Shown piece after piece: positions 1 to 9,153 of a stretch of DNA of 64,000 nucleotides (the stretch's first letter is position 1; the number at the start of each line of letters is the position of its first letter). This stretch comes from Bacteroidota bacterium (lineage in GTDB: Bacteria > Bacteroidota > Bacteroidia > B-17B0 > Aurantibacillaceae). Both the position numbers and the translations under genes were made by a program. The stretch lies in contig JAUXZS010000024.1 in NCBI GenBank assembly GCA_030692515.1, positions 1-64,000 on the forward strand. Direction: 5' to 3'. Under the pieces are notes generated by a model. The model was not told the DNA's origin, did no database searches, and was given only the letters and a program-made list of their open reading frames with translations.

Positions 1-711
1 GTTAGTTGTAAAAGTAGATACAAGCGAAGGAACAACATTTAGAGTAGTATTAGATACACCGCAACCGTTTGTAAAAGAGATTACTCCAGAAGCTGGACCT
101 GTAGCAGTAAAGGGGTTAATTGGACCAGTTCCACTAGCAGCCAAACCAATTCCAGTATTACTATTTGTCCAATTACTTCCTACAGGCACATTTATTATTG
201 GAGTTTGAGAACCAGAACAAACAGTTACTGGAGCGCCATTATTGGTTGAAGGTGGTATAACAAAATTAACAGTTAAAGGAAACATACCGCAACCATCTGC
301 AGTAAATACATTATTTCCACTAATAATTGTAAACGCAATAGGAACACCAACAGGTAAGCCGGTATAATCATAAATAACCCAATCATTATAAGTATTCATT
401 TGTCCCGCACATCCTGCAACAGAAGTAATTGGAGTTACACATCCTGGCAAAGACCCAAAAGGAACATTTATTAATCCAAAAGCAGGTGGTTGAGTTTGCG
501 TAGTGATAACATTATTCACATTCAAACTAATAGTCATATTAGTAGAGTTAGGATTTGCATTACCATGCCAATGCTCCACAAATATTCGCAAATTTCCATT
601 ACAGTCTACGCAATACGCAATTTGAACAGAGTGAGATTTTAACTCATTTGTAAAACTCATCAAAAAAATGAGACATAAAAAAAATAATTTAGTTGGTGTA
701 AAATATTTCAT
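1..711 (-). CDS. Secreted surface protein, N-terminal part only (C-terminus beyond window)
   Basis: The frame is open from the ATG at 711 to the window edge, giving 237 codons without a stop. The product begins MKYFTPTKLFFLCLIFLMS, a lysine-containing n-region and a hydrophobic core typical of a Sec signal peptide. The next residues (SHSVQIAYCVDCNGN) lead into a beta-rich, Thr/Asn/Gly-rich region with scattered cysteines, resembling the Ig/PKD-like modules of large Bacteroidota surface proteins. No catalytic motif is visible. The family and the presence of a T9SS sorting domain cannot be judged because the 3' end is missing. It is transcribed away from the rest of the window. The call as an exported surface protein is secure; the function is unknown. 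Confidence 0.75.
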   Translation of the reverse strand, partial: MKYFTPTKLFFLCLIFLMSFTNELKSHSVQIAYCVDCNGNLRIFVEHWHGNANPNSTNMTISLNVNNVITTQTQPPAFGLINVPFGSLPGCVTPITSVAGCAGQMNTYNDWVIYDYTGLPVGVPIAFTIISGNNVFTADGCGMFPLTVNFVIPPSTNNGAPVTVCSGSQTPIINVPVGSNWTNSNTGIGLAASGTGPINPFTATGPASGVISFTNGCGVSNTTLNVVPSLVSTFTTN

Positions 712-1134
712 TCTGATATTGTTTTAATTATCTAAACACATTATTTTTAAAACTAAAAAGCGCTTACAAAAATTACTGCTTATGTTTCTCTCAAATATAA
801 TATATACTTTTATAATTAATCGTTTTTTCACTAATTAGAAGCGTACAGTCACTCATTAAATTTGAGTTTTTTATTTCTGTATTTTCTAAACTTAAATAAG
901 GCTAATTTTATTAACAAAATAAAAAAAATGTTAATAACTATATCGGAAAAAACAAGAAAATCAAGGCTTACAAAGGGATGCCAAAAAAATCAAATATTCA
1001 TTTATTTATTATTAAATCAAAATAGAAGACCTAAATCAAATTAGATTATTCGAGAAAATTGCTTTGAATTGAAAATATTAAAATTCTTTTTTTGAAGTTA
1101 AAAAAGTAAAAAATGAGAAAAACTATCTGCTTGT
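712..1134. other. Intergenic region, no gene seen
   Basis: A very AT-rich 423-base stretch lies between two minus-strand surface-protein genes. One plus-strand frame of 60 codons is open here, but its product is low-complexity Lys/Asn/Ile/Leu and it has no family resemblance, so I do not call it. The only recognisable signal is a minus-strand TATATTTG (forward bases 792-799), which matches the Bacteroidota -7 box and would give the gene ending upstream at 711 a leader of about 75 bases. I see no terminator hairpin for the gene ending at 1135. Confidence 0.5.
792..799 (-). promoter_or_regulatory. Possible -7 box for the surface-protein gene at 1-711
   Basis: Minus-strand TATATTTG matches the Bacteroidota -7 consensus TAnnTTTG exactly. 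I do not find a TTG at the usual distance upstream, so only half of the promoter is supported. In sequence this AT-rich the motif can occur by chance. Confidence 0.3.
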
Positions 1135-4100
1135 TTAATTATTTATTTTAATAATTTTTTGGCTAAAAATAATAGAATTATTTCTGAATATATTTAAAAC
1201 ATAAATTCCTTCAGATAAACTAGAAATATCAATTTGTTTGCTGTTTTTTTGACTAACTACTTTTTTACCTTCTGAATTAATAATTGAAACTTCCATGCCA
1301 TCTTCCAAACAATTTATCCCATTAATAAAAATAAAGTTTTTAGCGGGGTTCGGGTACAAGCTCAATGACGAATTTGAAACATAATTACTATTTAAATCTG
1401 TGCAAATACTTACCATTACAAATACAGAGTCTGTTTTTTTGCAATTGTTAGCATCGGAAATTGTTATTACATAATAACCCTGATTAATTACGTTTGCATT
1501 TAAAATTGTAGGGTTTTGAATATTAGCAGTATAATTATTTGGCCCTTGCCAACTATATTGAATTGCGGAATTACTTGTTAAATTTATTGCGCCACCAACA
1601 CATACAGTTCCGCTACCTGAAACCACATTTAAAGGATAAGGATAAACATTAACTACTAAGCTAGCCGTGCCATAACAACCAACCGAATTAGTGGAGGATA
1701 CATAATAATTTCCTGCATTTAATGTTGAACTGTTTACTATAATTGGGTTTTGGTTTGTACTCGAAAAACTCGCTGCTCCCGTCCAAGAATAAGAAGTATT
1801 TGCATTTGTAAACAATTTAATTGTATCGCCAGAACAAACAGTGCTATTAGATGAAACAGTAACAGTTGGAGAAACATTCATTGTTACATTTATAAAATCA
1901 GAATTAATACAACCATTTGGAACAGAAACTATAATAGAATAATTTCCGGAATTACTTGCAGTTACATTAGTAATTGTTGGATTTTGCTGAGTAGAAAAAA
2001 AACTTTGGGGACCAAGCCATTGATATGTAGCTCCAGCATACCCGTTAACAAATAAACTAAATGGGTTCCCTATACAAGGAGGGGAAGTAGTTACAGTTAA
2101 TGTAGGATTAGTGCAATTTTTAAAAGTTGTCACAAAACAATCTAATCCTGTTGCGTTGGTAGATTGATAATATGCTCCCGCACCTGGATTTAGAGTCGGG
2201 AAAAAATAAGATTGAGTATATCCTGTCGCAAAAATTTTACTCCCGTTACATGCAATGGCATCTATATAATCATTTGAGCTGTTCCCAAAATAACTTGCCC
2301 ATTTACAAGCAGAGGCAGTATCAAATTTCAATAATATGGCATCAAAAAACCCAGCATTAGTATTTTGATAATAACCTCCTAAACCAGGATTTTGAGTAAA
2401 TAAATTTGTAGAATTGGTATAACCTCCAACAAAAACATTTTTTCCATCAGAAGTTATCGACGTTAAAAAATCGGTTGAACTACCACCGTAATAGCTCGAC
2501 CATTGAAGAGCGCCAGAAAAACTAAATTTCGAAACAAAACCATCGCTAAATCCATTATTTGTAGATTGATTAAAGCTTGGTCCACCGGGATTAAACAACG
2601 GCATGTTGGTTGAACTACTTATACCTGTTACCCATAATGCATTATTGCTTAAGGTTAACGAGTTAATTCTATCCGAATTATTTCCACCAAAATAAGTTGA
2701 CCAATTTAAAGCGCCGTTTAATGTAAATTTAGAAACAAAACAATCGTAACTACCCGCATTGGCAGCTTGAAAAAAAGTACTTGCATTAAGAGTTATAAAA
2801 TTTGTTGAGTTTGTATAGCCGCCAATAAATAAATTATTGCCGTTTGTTTGTAATGTATTTATTAAATCATTGCCGCTTCCACCCAAAAAAGTTGACCAAA
2901 TTAAATTATTATTAGCATTGAATTTCATTATAAAACCATCGTTTGCAGCAGCATAACTCTGAAAATAATTTCCTGAATTTAATAATGGAAAATTTGGCGA
3001 ATCACTTGTACCGCCAACAAATAATTCGTTATTATTACAATGTATAGCACTTATATTATCATTTGTTATTCCACCACAATAAGTACTCCATATGAGTGCT
3101 CCGTTAGTACTAAACTTGGTTATAAAACCATCAATCCCTCCTGAGTTTGCTCCTGAATAAAATGCACCATTACCAGGGTTTAAAACAGGAAAATCGACTG
3201 AGCCAGTATAGCCCGCAACCCAAACATTTGTACCGTTACTATAAATTGCACTTGCTTCATCGTTAGACGTTCCTCCATAGTAGGTTGCCCAAAGCAAGTT
3301 ACCGTTATTACTGAACTTTAAAATAAATGCATCTCCAAAACCACCGGCATTACTTCCTTGAAAATAAGTTGGTGAACCTGGATCGCTTGTGGGAAAATTA
3401 AAAGAAAGTGAATGCCCAGCCACCCAAGTATTTGTGCCATCATTAAATATCGAGTGTCCATCTTCATCGTTGCCACCTCCATAAAGAGTAGACCAATCTA
3501 AGATAGGGTCAATAATTAAAGTTTGATTATGAATATAATTCTCGGTTTTTATTTTTACACTGTATGTATAAATCTTTATGTCTTTTTTGTTTTCTATTTG
3601 ATGACTTGAAATATATTTGGCTTTAATAGTATTGCTTTTTTCATTTTGATAACAATACAAATCTCCTTCTGTGAAAACACCCAGTGGATTTGAAAAAGAA
3701 ATTTTGGTGTTTTGGATATCCAATTTACCAGTGGTTCTATATTCTAAGTCGATAAGATTTTGGTTTGCAAATGGCTTAACAATAAACTCTTGTTTAATTT
3801 GGTTGTTGTCTACATACAATTTCCAATCAATACCTTCATAAACATTTTCAAAAATAATTTCTTCAAATAAATTAGCTTGAATAGGTAAAGCACCTAAACC
3901 TTTTTGAAAGTTATAATGAAAATCAGCTTGTTTATTTTTGATTAAATTATTTAAGGAAATTTTGGAGCTCTTTAAATTCATTTCGCTCCTATACCAAATT
4001 AAATTGTCTTTTTTATTTGCATTTATTATTAATGGATTTAAAGTATCGCTTTTTTCATTTTTATAAAAATTATAAACGATGCCGCGTTCAGTAATCCAAA

Positions 4101-4278
4101 TACAAACACCGGGTAGGTTAGCGCGGAAAAAAATATTGTTTAATTTTTCTCCATTAGCGTTAATAATTTGACCCTTATTCTCTTCCAATAAAATCTTAGT
4201 TTTATTAAAAGCCAGAGCATTAAAAAAATTTAAAACGCATATTGTTAAACAAAAGTATTTTATAAAGCTATTTTTCAA
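1135..4278 (-). CDS. Secreted SBBP-repeat propeller protein with Ig-like domains and T9SS sorting domain
   Basis: The 1047-residue product has a signal peptide (about 1-23, ending ALAF), then a region of about 220 residues starting with an LEENKGQ motif that resembles the domain found before SBBP propellers in Bacteroidota (DUF7948 type). From about residue 260 to 700 there are seven blades of the pattern WSTYYGG...ND...WVAGYT, each near 60 residues, the SBBP signature. Three Ig/PKD-like modules with conserved Cys and YxW motifs follow (about 700-950). The protein ends in a T9SS type A sorting domain (LYPNP... GIYVL ... KIIKINN). The expected role is a surface-exposed or released adhesin-like protein exported by T9SS. 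No enzymatic residues are evident. The start at 4278 is fixed by the signal peptide. Confidence 0.88.
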   Translation of the reverse strand: MKNSFIKYFCLTICVLNFFNALAFNKTKILLEENKGQIINANGEKLNNIFFRANLPGVCIWITERGIVYNFYKNEKSDTLNPLIINANKKDNLIWYRSEMNLKSSKISLNNLIKNKQADFHYNFQKGLGALPIQANLFEEIIFENVYEGIDWKLYVDNNQIKQEFIVKPFANQNLIDLEYRTTGKLDIQNTKISFSNPLGVFTEGDLYCYQNEKSNTIKAKYISSHQIENKKDIKIYTYSVKIKTENYIHNQTLIIDPILDWSTLYGGGNDEDGHSIFNDGTNTWVAGHSLSFNFPTSDPGSPTYFQGSNAGGFGDAFILKFSNNGNLLWATYYGGTSNDEASAIYSNGTNVWVAGYTGSVDFPVLNPGNGAFYSGANSGGIDGFITKFSTNGALIWSTYCGGITNDNISAIHCNNNELFVGGTSDSPNFPLLNSGNYFQSYAAANDGFIMKFNANNNLIWSTFLGGSGNDLINTLQTNGNNLFIGGYTNSTNFITLNASTFFQAANAGSYDCFVSKFTLNGALNWSTYFGGNNSDRINSLTLSNNALWVTGISSSTNMPLFNPGGPSFNQSTNNGFSDGFVSKFSFSGALQWSSYYGGSSTDFLTSITSDGKNVFVGGYTNSTNLFTQNPGLGGYYQNTNAGFFDAILLKFDTASACKWASYFGNSSNDYIDAIACNGSKIFATGYTQSYFFPTLNPGAGAYYQSTNATGLDCFVTTFKNCTNPTLTVTTSPPCIGNPFSLFVNGYAGATYQWLGPQSFFSTQQNPTITNVTASNSGNYSIIVSVPNGCINSDFINVTMNVSPTVTVSSNSTVCSGDTIKLFTNANTSYSWTGAASFSSTNQNPIIVNSSTLNAGNYYVSSTNSVGCYGTASLVVNVYPYPLNVVSGSGTVCVGGAINLTSNSAIQYSWQGPNNYTANIQNPTILNANVINQGYYVITISDANNCKKTDSVFVMVSICTDLNSNYVSNSSLSLYPNPAKNFIFINGINCLEDGMEVSIINSEGKKVVSQKNSKQIDISSLSEGIYVLNIFRNNSIIFSQKIIKINN

Positions 4279-4308
4279 AATATTAATTTAATTTTTATAT
4301 AAAATCAC

Positions 4309-4332
4309 TAATGAAGAAATTACGCTTCATTA
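4309..4332 (-). terminator. Weak stem-loop at the end of the SPFH-GYF gene
   Basis: An 8-base perfect inverted repeat (TAATGAAG / CTTCATTA, 8-base loop) overlaps the stop codon of the SPFH-GYF gene. It lies just before the propeller-protein gene that starts at 4278. The stem is AT-rich and the following T-run is interrupted, so it may only attenuate transcription or be incidental. Confidence 0.3.
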
Positions 4333-5433
4333 TCCAATTGGCGGGGGTACGTTATTAAACAAACTCAATAATTCAGCTTGTGTATCTGCTGCCAACCAAT
4401 TTGGCATACCGGCTTTCCACACCAAGCTTGCTTTAGTTAACTGCCCTGAGCTTGCCATAACCTCTAATTGTTGTAGACTAAACGGTCCTGCTTGCGCACC
4501 ATTTACAACAACATGAAATTGAACAACTGGCGGTGGTGGCGGAGGTACTGAACCATTATTCTGATTTTGGTTATTCATACCGGTATTATTAAACATGTTG
4601 GTTACCATGTTACCCATACCCATTCCTACGCCCATTCCTACTCCCATTCCACCAATACCTTCATTTTTAGCAGCATCACCAATTGCATTAGCAGCATTAA
4701 ATTGAGCTAGTTTATTCATATCAACTGCGTGTAGACGTGAGTAATTAAAAATTTCTTTTTTCAATTCTTCCGGCATAGAAATATTTTCAACTAAAAACTT
4801 AGTAATAGTTAAACCGTATTCTAAAAAATCTTCATTTAATTTTTCTCTTCCAAGCTTTGATAATTCATCTGTATTACCAGCTAATTTTTCAACAGGAATA
4901 TTTCCTTCTCCTAAAGCATCTGTAAACTTACTCACAATCATACTTCTTAATTGATCAGCAACTTCTTCAGTAGAAAAATTTTCGTTTGTCCCAGCAATTT
5001 CTCTAATAAATTTACCTCCGTCGGTAACTCTAAACGCAAAAGAACCAAAGCTTCTTAATTCTATAAATCCAAAACGCGGATCACTTAAAGTAATTGGGTT
5101 TTTAGTACCCCATTTTTGATCTATAAATTGTTTTGTACTAATATAAAATATATCCGCTTTAAACGGACTATTAAAACCATACTTCCAACCTTTTATAGTT
5201 GATAAAATGGGCATATTTTGAGTATCAAGCGTATACATTCCTGGTTGGTATACATCGGCAATTTTACCTTCATTCATAAATACGGCAACCTGACTCTCAC
5301 GTACTGTAAGCTTGGCACCCATTTTTATTTCGTTTTGAAAACGAGGAAACTTCCAAACTATTGAATCGTTGCTATTATCAACCCATTCAATAATATCAAT
5401 AAATTCATTTTTTAACTTATCAAATAATCCCAT
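4330..5433 (-). CDS. SPFH-domain protein with C-terminal GYF_2 domain
   Basis: The 367-residue protein has three parts. An SPFH/band-7-like region of the virion-core-protein (YdjI) type covers about 1-245, with the conserved start GLFDKLKNEFIDIIEW and the GGKFIREIAGTNE segment. A glycine/methionine/asparagine-rich low-complexity linker with a proline run (about 255-300) follows. The C-terminus (about 303-362) is a GYF_2 module with the hallmark GPFSLQQLEVMA and LVWKAGMPNW. SPFH proteins usually oligomerise at membranes; GYF_2 modules are thought to bind proline-rich peptides or act as sensors. There is no transmembrane segment, so it is probably cytoplasmic or peripheral. It lies 39 bases downstream of the aminotransferase gene, possibly co-transcribed. 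Confidence 0.85.
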   Translation of the reverse strand: MGLFDKLKNEFIDIIEWVDNSNDSIVWKFPRFQNEIKMGAKLTVRESQVAVFMNEGKIADVYQPGMYTLDTQNMPILSTIKGWKYGFNSPFKADIFYISTKQFIDQKWGTKNPITLSDPRFGFIELRSFGSFAFRVTDGGKFIREIAGTNENFSTEEVADQLRSMIVSKFTDALGEGNIPVEKLAGNTDELSKLGREKLNEDFLEYGLTITKFLVENISMPEELKKEIFNYSRLHAVDMNKLAQFNAANAIGDAAKNEGIGGMGVGMGVGMGMGNMVTNMFNNTGMNNQNQNNGSVPPPPPPVVQFHVVVNGAQAGPFSLQQLEVMASSGQLTKASLVWKAGMPNWLAADTQAELLSLFNNVPPPIG

Positions 5434-5472
5434 GACTTTAAATTTTAGAATATAAAAATAACAAAATAAAAA

Positions 5473-6663
5473 TTATATCATACTTAATACTGCAATAATT
5501 TTCTGCAAAGCTTCAAACAATTCCTCATCAGTAATGGTAAGTGGGGGCGCAATACGCATAGCTGTTGGGCAAAACAAAAACCAATCTGTAATAATGCCAT
5601 TTTCTATGCAGCTCTTAATAATACGCATGTTCAATTCTTCATTTCCAAAATCAATAGCTCCCAAAGCACCATATACTCTTAATTCTTTTATTGATGGATG
5701 ATTTAGTTGTGTTCTAATTATTTTTTCGATTTCGTTCGCTCGAGAAATAAGATTTTCTTCTAGTATAACACTTAAGGTTGCATTAGCCGCCGCAACGCAA
5801 ACAGCATTGCCTCCAAACGTGTTTATATGACCTAAAACCGGGTTATTAGTTAAACTACTCATTAATTGTGTTGAAGAAATAAAGGCTCCAATTGGTAAGC
5901 CACCTCCCATTCCTTTTGCAATTAATAATACATCCGGAATAACCTCAGCTTGCTCAAATGCAAATAAACTTCCTGTGCGTCCAAAACCAGTTTGAATTTC
6001 ATCAAAAATTAGCAATACACAATGAGTATCACATTTTTGGCGAAGCAATTTTAAAAATTCTGTATTTGCTTTTCTCACTCCCGCTTCTCCTTGAATAGGC
6101 TCAATAATAACAGCCGCTGTTTTAGAAGAAATAAAATTTAAATCATTTAAATTATTGAGTTCTAAAATTTTTATATCCGGCAATAAAGGGCGAAAACTAT
6201 TTTTAAAAAACTCATCGCCCATTACACTTAATGCCCCATGCGTGCTACCATGATAGGCATTTTTAAAACAAATAATTTCTGTTCTACCTGTTACACGTTT
6301 TGCTAATTTTAAAGCGCCTTCGGTAGCTTCACTTCCGCTTGTGGTATAATAAACAGAATTTAATTGAGGTGGTAATAAGTTAGTTAATTCTATTGCATAT
6401 TTAACCTGTGGACTTTGATTAAATTCGCCATACACCATTAAGTGCATAAATTTTTGAGCTTGATTATTAATGGCATCTAATACTTTTGGATGACAATGAC
6501 CAATGTTACTTACCGAAATACCGCTTATTAAATCGAAATACTCTTTTCCGTTCTCATCAATTAATTTTACGCCCTTAGCTTCTTTAATATTTACATCAAC
6601 TCCCAGTAAAGGTAAATCGGATGTTTGCGCAACGTGCCGTAAAAATAATTCGCGTTGGTTCAT
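5473..6663 (-). CDS. Class III aminotransferase (acetylornithine/4-aminobutyrate type)
   Basis: A 396-residue fold-type I PLP enzyme of the acetylornithine/ornithine/GABA aminotransferase group. Visible motifs are TTSGSEATEGALKLAKR (PLP phosphate loop, about 108-123), FKNAYHGSTHGALS, the metal-independent FDEIQTGFGRTG (220-231) containing the Asp that contacts the pyridine nitrogen, and the Schiff-base lysine K250 in LIAKGMGGGLP. Length is normal for the family. The neighbours (methyltransferase, CorC-like protein) give no pathway clue, so the amine donor is not assignable; arginine biosynthesis genes are not adjacent. It probably shares a transcript with the methyltransferase gene 22 bases upstream. 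Confidence 0.9.
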   Translation of the reverse strand: MNQRELFLRHVAQTSDLPLLGVDVNIKEAKGVKLIDENGKEYFDLISGISVSNIGHCHPKVLDAINNQAQKFMHLMVYGEFNQSPQVKYAIELTNLLPPQLNSVYYTTSGSEATEGALKLAKRVTGRTEIICFKNAYHGSTHGALSVMGDEFFKNSFRPLLPDIKILELNNLNDLNFISSKTAAVIIEPIQGEAGVRKANTEFLKLLRQKCDTHCVLLIFDEIQTGFGRTGSLFAFEQAEVIPDVLLIAKGMGGGLPIGAFISSTQLMSSLTNNPVLGHINTFGGNAVCVAAANATLSVILEENLISRANEIEKIIRTQLNHPSIKELRVYGALGAIDFGNEELNMRIIKSCIENGIITDWFLFCPTAMRIAPPLTITDEELFEALQKIIAVLSMI

Positions 6664-6685
6664 TATTAATGATTAGAATTTTGAA

Positions 6686-7276
6686 TTAAACTTTTTCTAA
6701 ATTAATAAATATTTCTCTGCCTTCTCGTGGCTTAATAGAATTATAAGCAGTTTCGTAAACTATTGGTTTAAAAAGAGTTTTAAAATACTCGAAATACTCC
6801 TCTTTAGTTCCTCCAAACGGAGGTTTATCTTCATTTAAAACGTCATTAAATAATAAGCCAACCAGTTTCCCTGCAGGATTTAAAAGCTCATGAACTTTAT
6901 TGAAATATTTTTTTCGTAATGATTTGCTAATTGCACAAAAAAAAGTTTGTTCAATAATGAGGTCAAACTTTAAATTAGTAATTTCAAAAAAATCTGATAG
7001 CAGAAGATGTTCTTCTTTTATTTTTGGGCAACGCTTTAATAAATTTTTCAGAGGCTGTTCGGCAAAGTCGCACACGTAAACATTTTCGAAGCCATTATTA
7101 ACAAGGTATTCAGCTTCGTACGAATTACCTGCTCCGGGAATTAAAATAAATAATTTTTTATTTGTTAGTTGATCAAAATAGGCTTTAAGTGGTGGAGAAA
7201 TCTGGCCCAAATCCCAACCAAAATCATCATTAAGGTATCTATTGTCCCAATATTTCGCACTTAAGTTTTCGTTCAT
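6686..7276 (-). CDS. TPMT-family SAM-dependent methyltransferase
   Basis: A 196-residue protein with the thiopurine-methyltransferase-like layout: an N-terminal KYWDNRYLNDDFGWDLGQISPPL (the W-W-D/G-Q motif of the family, about 9-31), the SAM-binding PGAGNSYEAEYLV around 47-59, an acidic strand end VCDF, and a C-terminal IKPREGREIFINLEK. Family members methylate thiols, halides or other small nucleophiles; the substrate cannot be read here. The start ATG overlaps the stop codon of the CorC-like gene by four bases (ATGA), suggesting translational coupling. Confidence 0.85.
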   Translation of the reverse strand: MNENLSAKYWDNRYLNDDFGWDLGQISPPLKAYFDQLTNKKLFILIPGAGNSYEAEYLVNNGFENVYVCDFAEQPLKNLLKRCPKIKEEHLLLSDFFEITNLKFDLIIEQTFFCAISKSLRKKYFNKVHELLNPAGKLVGLLFNDVLNEDKPPFGGTKEEYFEYFKTLFKPIVYETAYNSIKPREGREIFINLEKV

Positions 7277-8574
7277 TCTTCATTTTCTTCTAATACCTTT
7301 AATCTTACAGTATCAACACTCTGTCTTGTACGTTTTAAAATAGTTAATTCATAACCATCTTTTTTTCTTTTATCATTAACTGCAGGAATACGACCAAAAA
7401 TATAATTAATGTAACCAGAAACGGTTTCATAGTGCGAATTTTCAGGTAATGCAATTGGAAGCGCATCGTTTACATCATCAATCGTAGCTTGAGCATTTAC
7501 AATATATTCTGTCTCACTTTTTTTCTCAACGTTTGGTTTTTCCTCATCGTGCTCATCTTGAATCTCACCAACTAATTCTTCAATAATATCTTCCATTGTA
7601 ATTAAACCAGCAGTAGAACCAAATTCATTTGTAACAATAGCCATCTGAATATGGTGTTTTTGAAAATCTCGAAGGAGGGAATTAATTTTCATGCTTTCAG
7701 GGATAAAATGTACCGGACGCATAATATCTTTTAATGTTCTAAATTTATTCTCGATCAATGCTTTTAAAAGATCTTTACTATGAACAATGCCAATTATATT
7801 ATCAATATCTCCTAAATATATTGGAATCCGAGAAAAACCTTCCTCAATTACTCGTTTAGTAATTTCACCCCGTCCTAATTCTACATCAAGCGCCACTACC
7901 CTATTTTGAGGCACCATAATTTGTTTCACTATTCTATCATCAAAGTCAAAAACATTTTGAATTAATTCATTTTCACTTGGCTTAATGGCACCACCCTCTT
8001 CACTTTCAGTCAAAATTAAACGCAGCTCTTCCTCAGTGTGCACACCTTCTTCTCCACTTTTTTTAACACCTATAATTCTTAAAACAACATTTGATGTATT
8101 GTTTAATAGCCAAATAAAAGGGGAACATATAAAATAAAAAATTCTTAAAGGCCAGGCAAATAAAAGAATTGCAGACATACTATATTTTATTCCAATCATT
8201 TTTGGAATTTGCTCACCAAGGGTTACATGTAAAAAGGTAAGTAATGTTAAGGCTATCGGCAAAGAAATACTATGAACCGTAACAAGATTTGTTACTAAAC
8301 CAGTGCTAGAAAATATTTTAATAACAACTTGCGAAATAACTTCTTCGCCAATAGCACCCAGAGCAAGAGATGCTAACGTAATCCCTAATTGTGTTGCCGA
8401 AAGATATGCGTCTAATTTTAAAATGAGGCTTCTAGCCAGTTTTGCTCTTGAGCTACCATTTTTTACTTTTAAATCTAGTTGTGACGCACGAACTTTTACT
8501 AATGCAAATTCGGCGGCAACAAAAAATCCATTAAACAAAATCAGTAAAAAAGTAATAAAAAGATCGGATACCAT
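7273..8574 (-). CDS. CNNM/CorC-HlyC-type membrane protein (hemolysin family)
   Basis: A 433-residue protein with the three-part architecture of the family: an N-terminal DUF21/CNNM membrane domain with about four hydrophobic segments (1-190, starting in GFFVAAEFALVK), a CBS-domain pair (about 205-330, with MVPQNRVVALD and the GSTAGLITMEDIIEELVGEI motif), and a C-terminal CorC_HlyC domain (about 345-428). CNNM-type proteins are linked to Mg2+ or Na+/Mg2+ export; older annotations call them hemolysins. A minus-strand TATATTTG lies 15 bases before the start. Its gene overlaps the downstream methyltransferase start by 4 bases. Confidence 0.9.
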   Translation of the reverse strand: MVSDLFITFLLILFNGFFVAAEFALVKVRASQLDLKVKNGSSRAKLARSLILKLDAYLSATQLGITLASLALGAIGEEVISQVVIKIFSSTGLVTNLVTVHSISLPIALTLLTFLHVTLGEQIPKMIGIKYSMSAILLFAWPLRIFYFICSPFIWLLNNTSNVVLRIIGVKKSGEEGVHTEEELRLILTESEEGGAIKPSENELIQNVFDFDDRIVKQIMVPQNRVVALDVELGRGEITKRVIEEGFSRIPIYLGDIDNIIGIVHSKDLLKALIENKFRTLKDIMRPVHFIPESMKINSLLRDFQKHHIQMAIVTNEFGSTAGLITMEDIIEELVGEIQDEHDEEKPNVEKKSETEYIVNAQATIDDVNDALPIALPENSHYETVSGYINYIFGRIPAVNDKRKKDGYELTILKRTRQSVDTVRLKVLEENEE

Positions 8575-8588
8575 ATTTAATTATAATA

Positions 8589-8596
8589 CAAATATA
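8589..8596 (-). promoter_or_regulatory. -7 box upstream of the CNNM/CorC gene
   Basis: Minus-strand TATATTTG fits TAnnTTTG exactly. It would start the transcript about 5-10 bases before the ATG at 8574, a very short leader. No TTG sits at the standard distance, so support is partial. Confidence 0.4.
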
Positions 8597-8620
8597 CTCA
8601 TTAAGGGCAAATAGAATTTA

Positions 8621-8974
8621 TTAGGAAACATTAATGCGCTTCAACTGTTCTTCTTTGAGATAAACAATCTGTTTTAATAAATCAATTTCTCCTTGTAAAG
8701 AAACAGCGTCTTTTATAGAATCTTCGTCAGTTAACAATTTATTTATGTAGTAAGGCTTCTCTTTATAATCCAATTTAAAATTTTCAGATCTAAAAAAACT
8801 GTATAAAGGCACTCTAAGAGCTTTTGATATTAATTCTAAATTTCTTAATTCTAATGTTTTGTTGTTTAATGCACTCGTTAATTCGTCTTCACTCATCCCC
8901 AAATATTCTGCTAATTGGTTAAAAGTGTAATTTTCTTTCTTTAAAATTTCTATTAATTGCGATTTTACGTCCAT
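8621..8974 (-). CDS. XRE-type helix-turn-helix regulator with C-terminal coiled coil
   Basis: A 117-residue protein. Residues 5-60 form a Cro/C1-type HTH (YTFNQLAEYLGMSEDELTSALNN, with helix 2 and recognition helix clearly spaced, then LRNLELISKALRVPLYSFF). The C-terminal 35 residues (VSLQGEIDLLKQIVYLKEEQLKRI) form an amphipathic coiled coil that probably drives dimerisation. Small regulators of this form are common in Bacteroidota and usually have no linked operon. It is divergently placed to etfBA across 180 bases, so regulation of etfBA or of itself is possible but is only inferred from position. Confidence 0.8.
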   Translation of the reverse strand: MDVKSQLIEILKKENYTFNQLAEYLGMSEDELTSALNNKTLELRNLELISKALRVPLYSFFRSENFKLDYKEKPYYINKLLTDEDSIKDAVSLQGEIDLLKQIVYLKEEQLKRINVS

Positions 8975-9095
8975 ATTACTAATTGTACCTGTAAAGATAA
9001 GGAAAATATGGTTTTAAGCTTTAATTCTACCCCTATAAAATTGCACAAATGTTTAAACTATTTCTAAAAATGGTGGTTTATTGATTAAAAATGGA

Positions 9096-9126
9096 TTGTA
9101 ATTAGGGATTTTATTTTATATTTTTG
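9096..9126 (+). promoter_or_regulatory. Promoter for etfBA
   Basis: TTG at 9096-9098, 20 bases, then TATTTTTG at 9119-9126. Both elements and their spacing match the Bacteroidota sigma-factor consensus. Initiation would fall near 9133, about 20 bases before the ATG at 9154. The match also rules out an in-frame TTG at 9124 as the start, since it lies inside the -7 box. Confidence 0.65.
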
Positions 9127-9153
9127 CAACTCTTAAAATTAAAAGGTTTACAT

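Noticed and set aside
862-1044. Open frame of 60 codons on the plus strand in the first intergenic region
   Set aside because: Low-complexity Lys/Asn/Ile/Leu product with no signal, domain or family features; expected by chance in such AT-rich sequence.
1700-3500. Repetitive pattern in the SBBP gene considered as a CRISPR or satellite repeat
   Set aside because: The repetition is at protein level (about 60-residue blades) with diverged DNA, not identical repeats with unique spacers.
9124-9153. TTG codon at 9124 as etfB start
   Set aside because: It lies within the promoter's TAnnTTTG box, and the conserved MKILVAISNVPDT start is at 9154.
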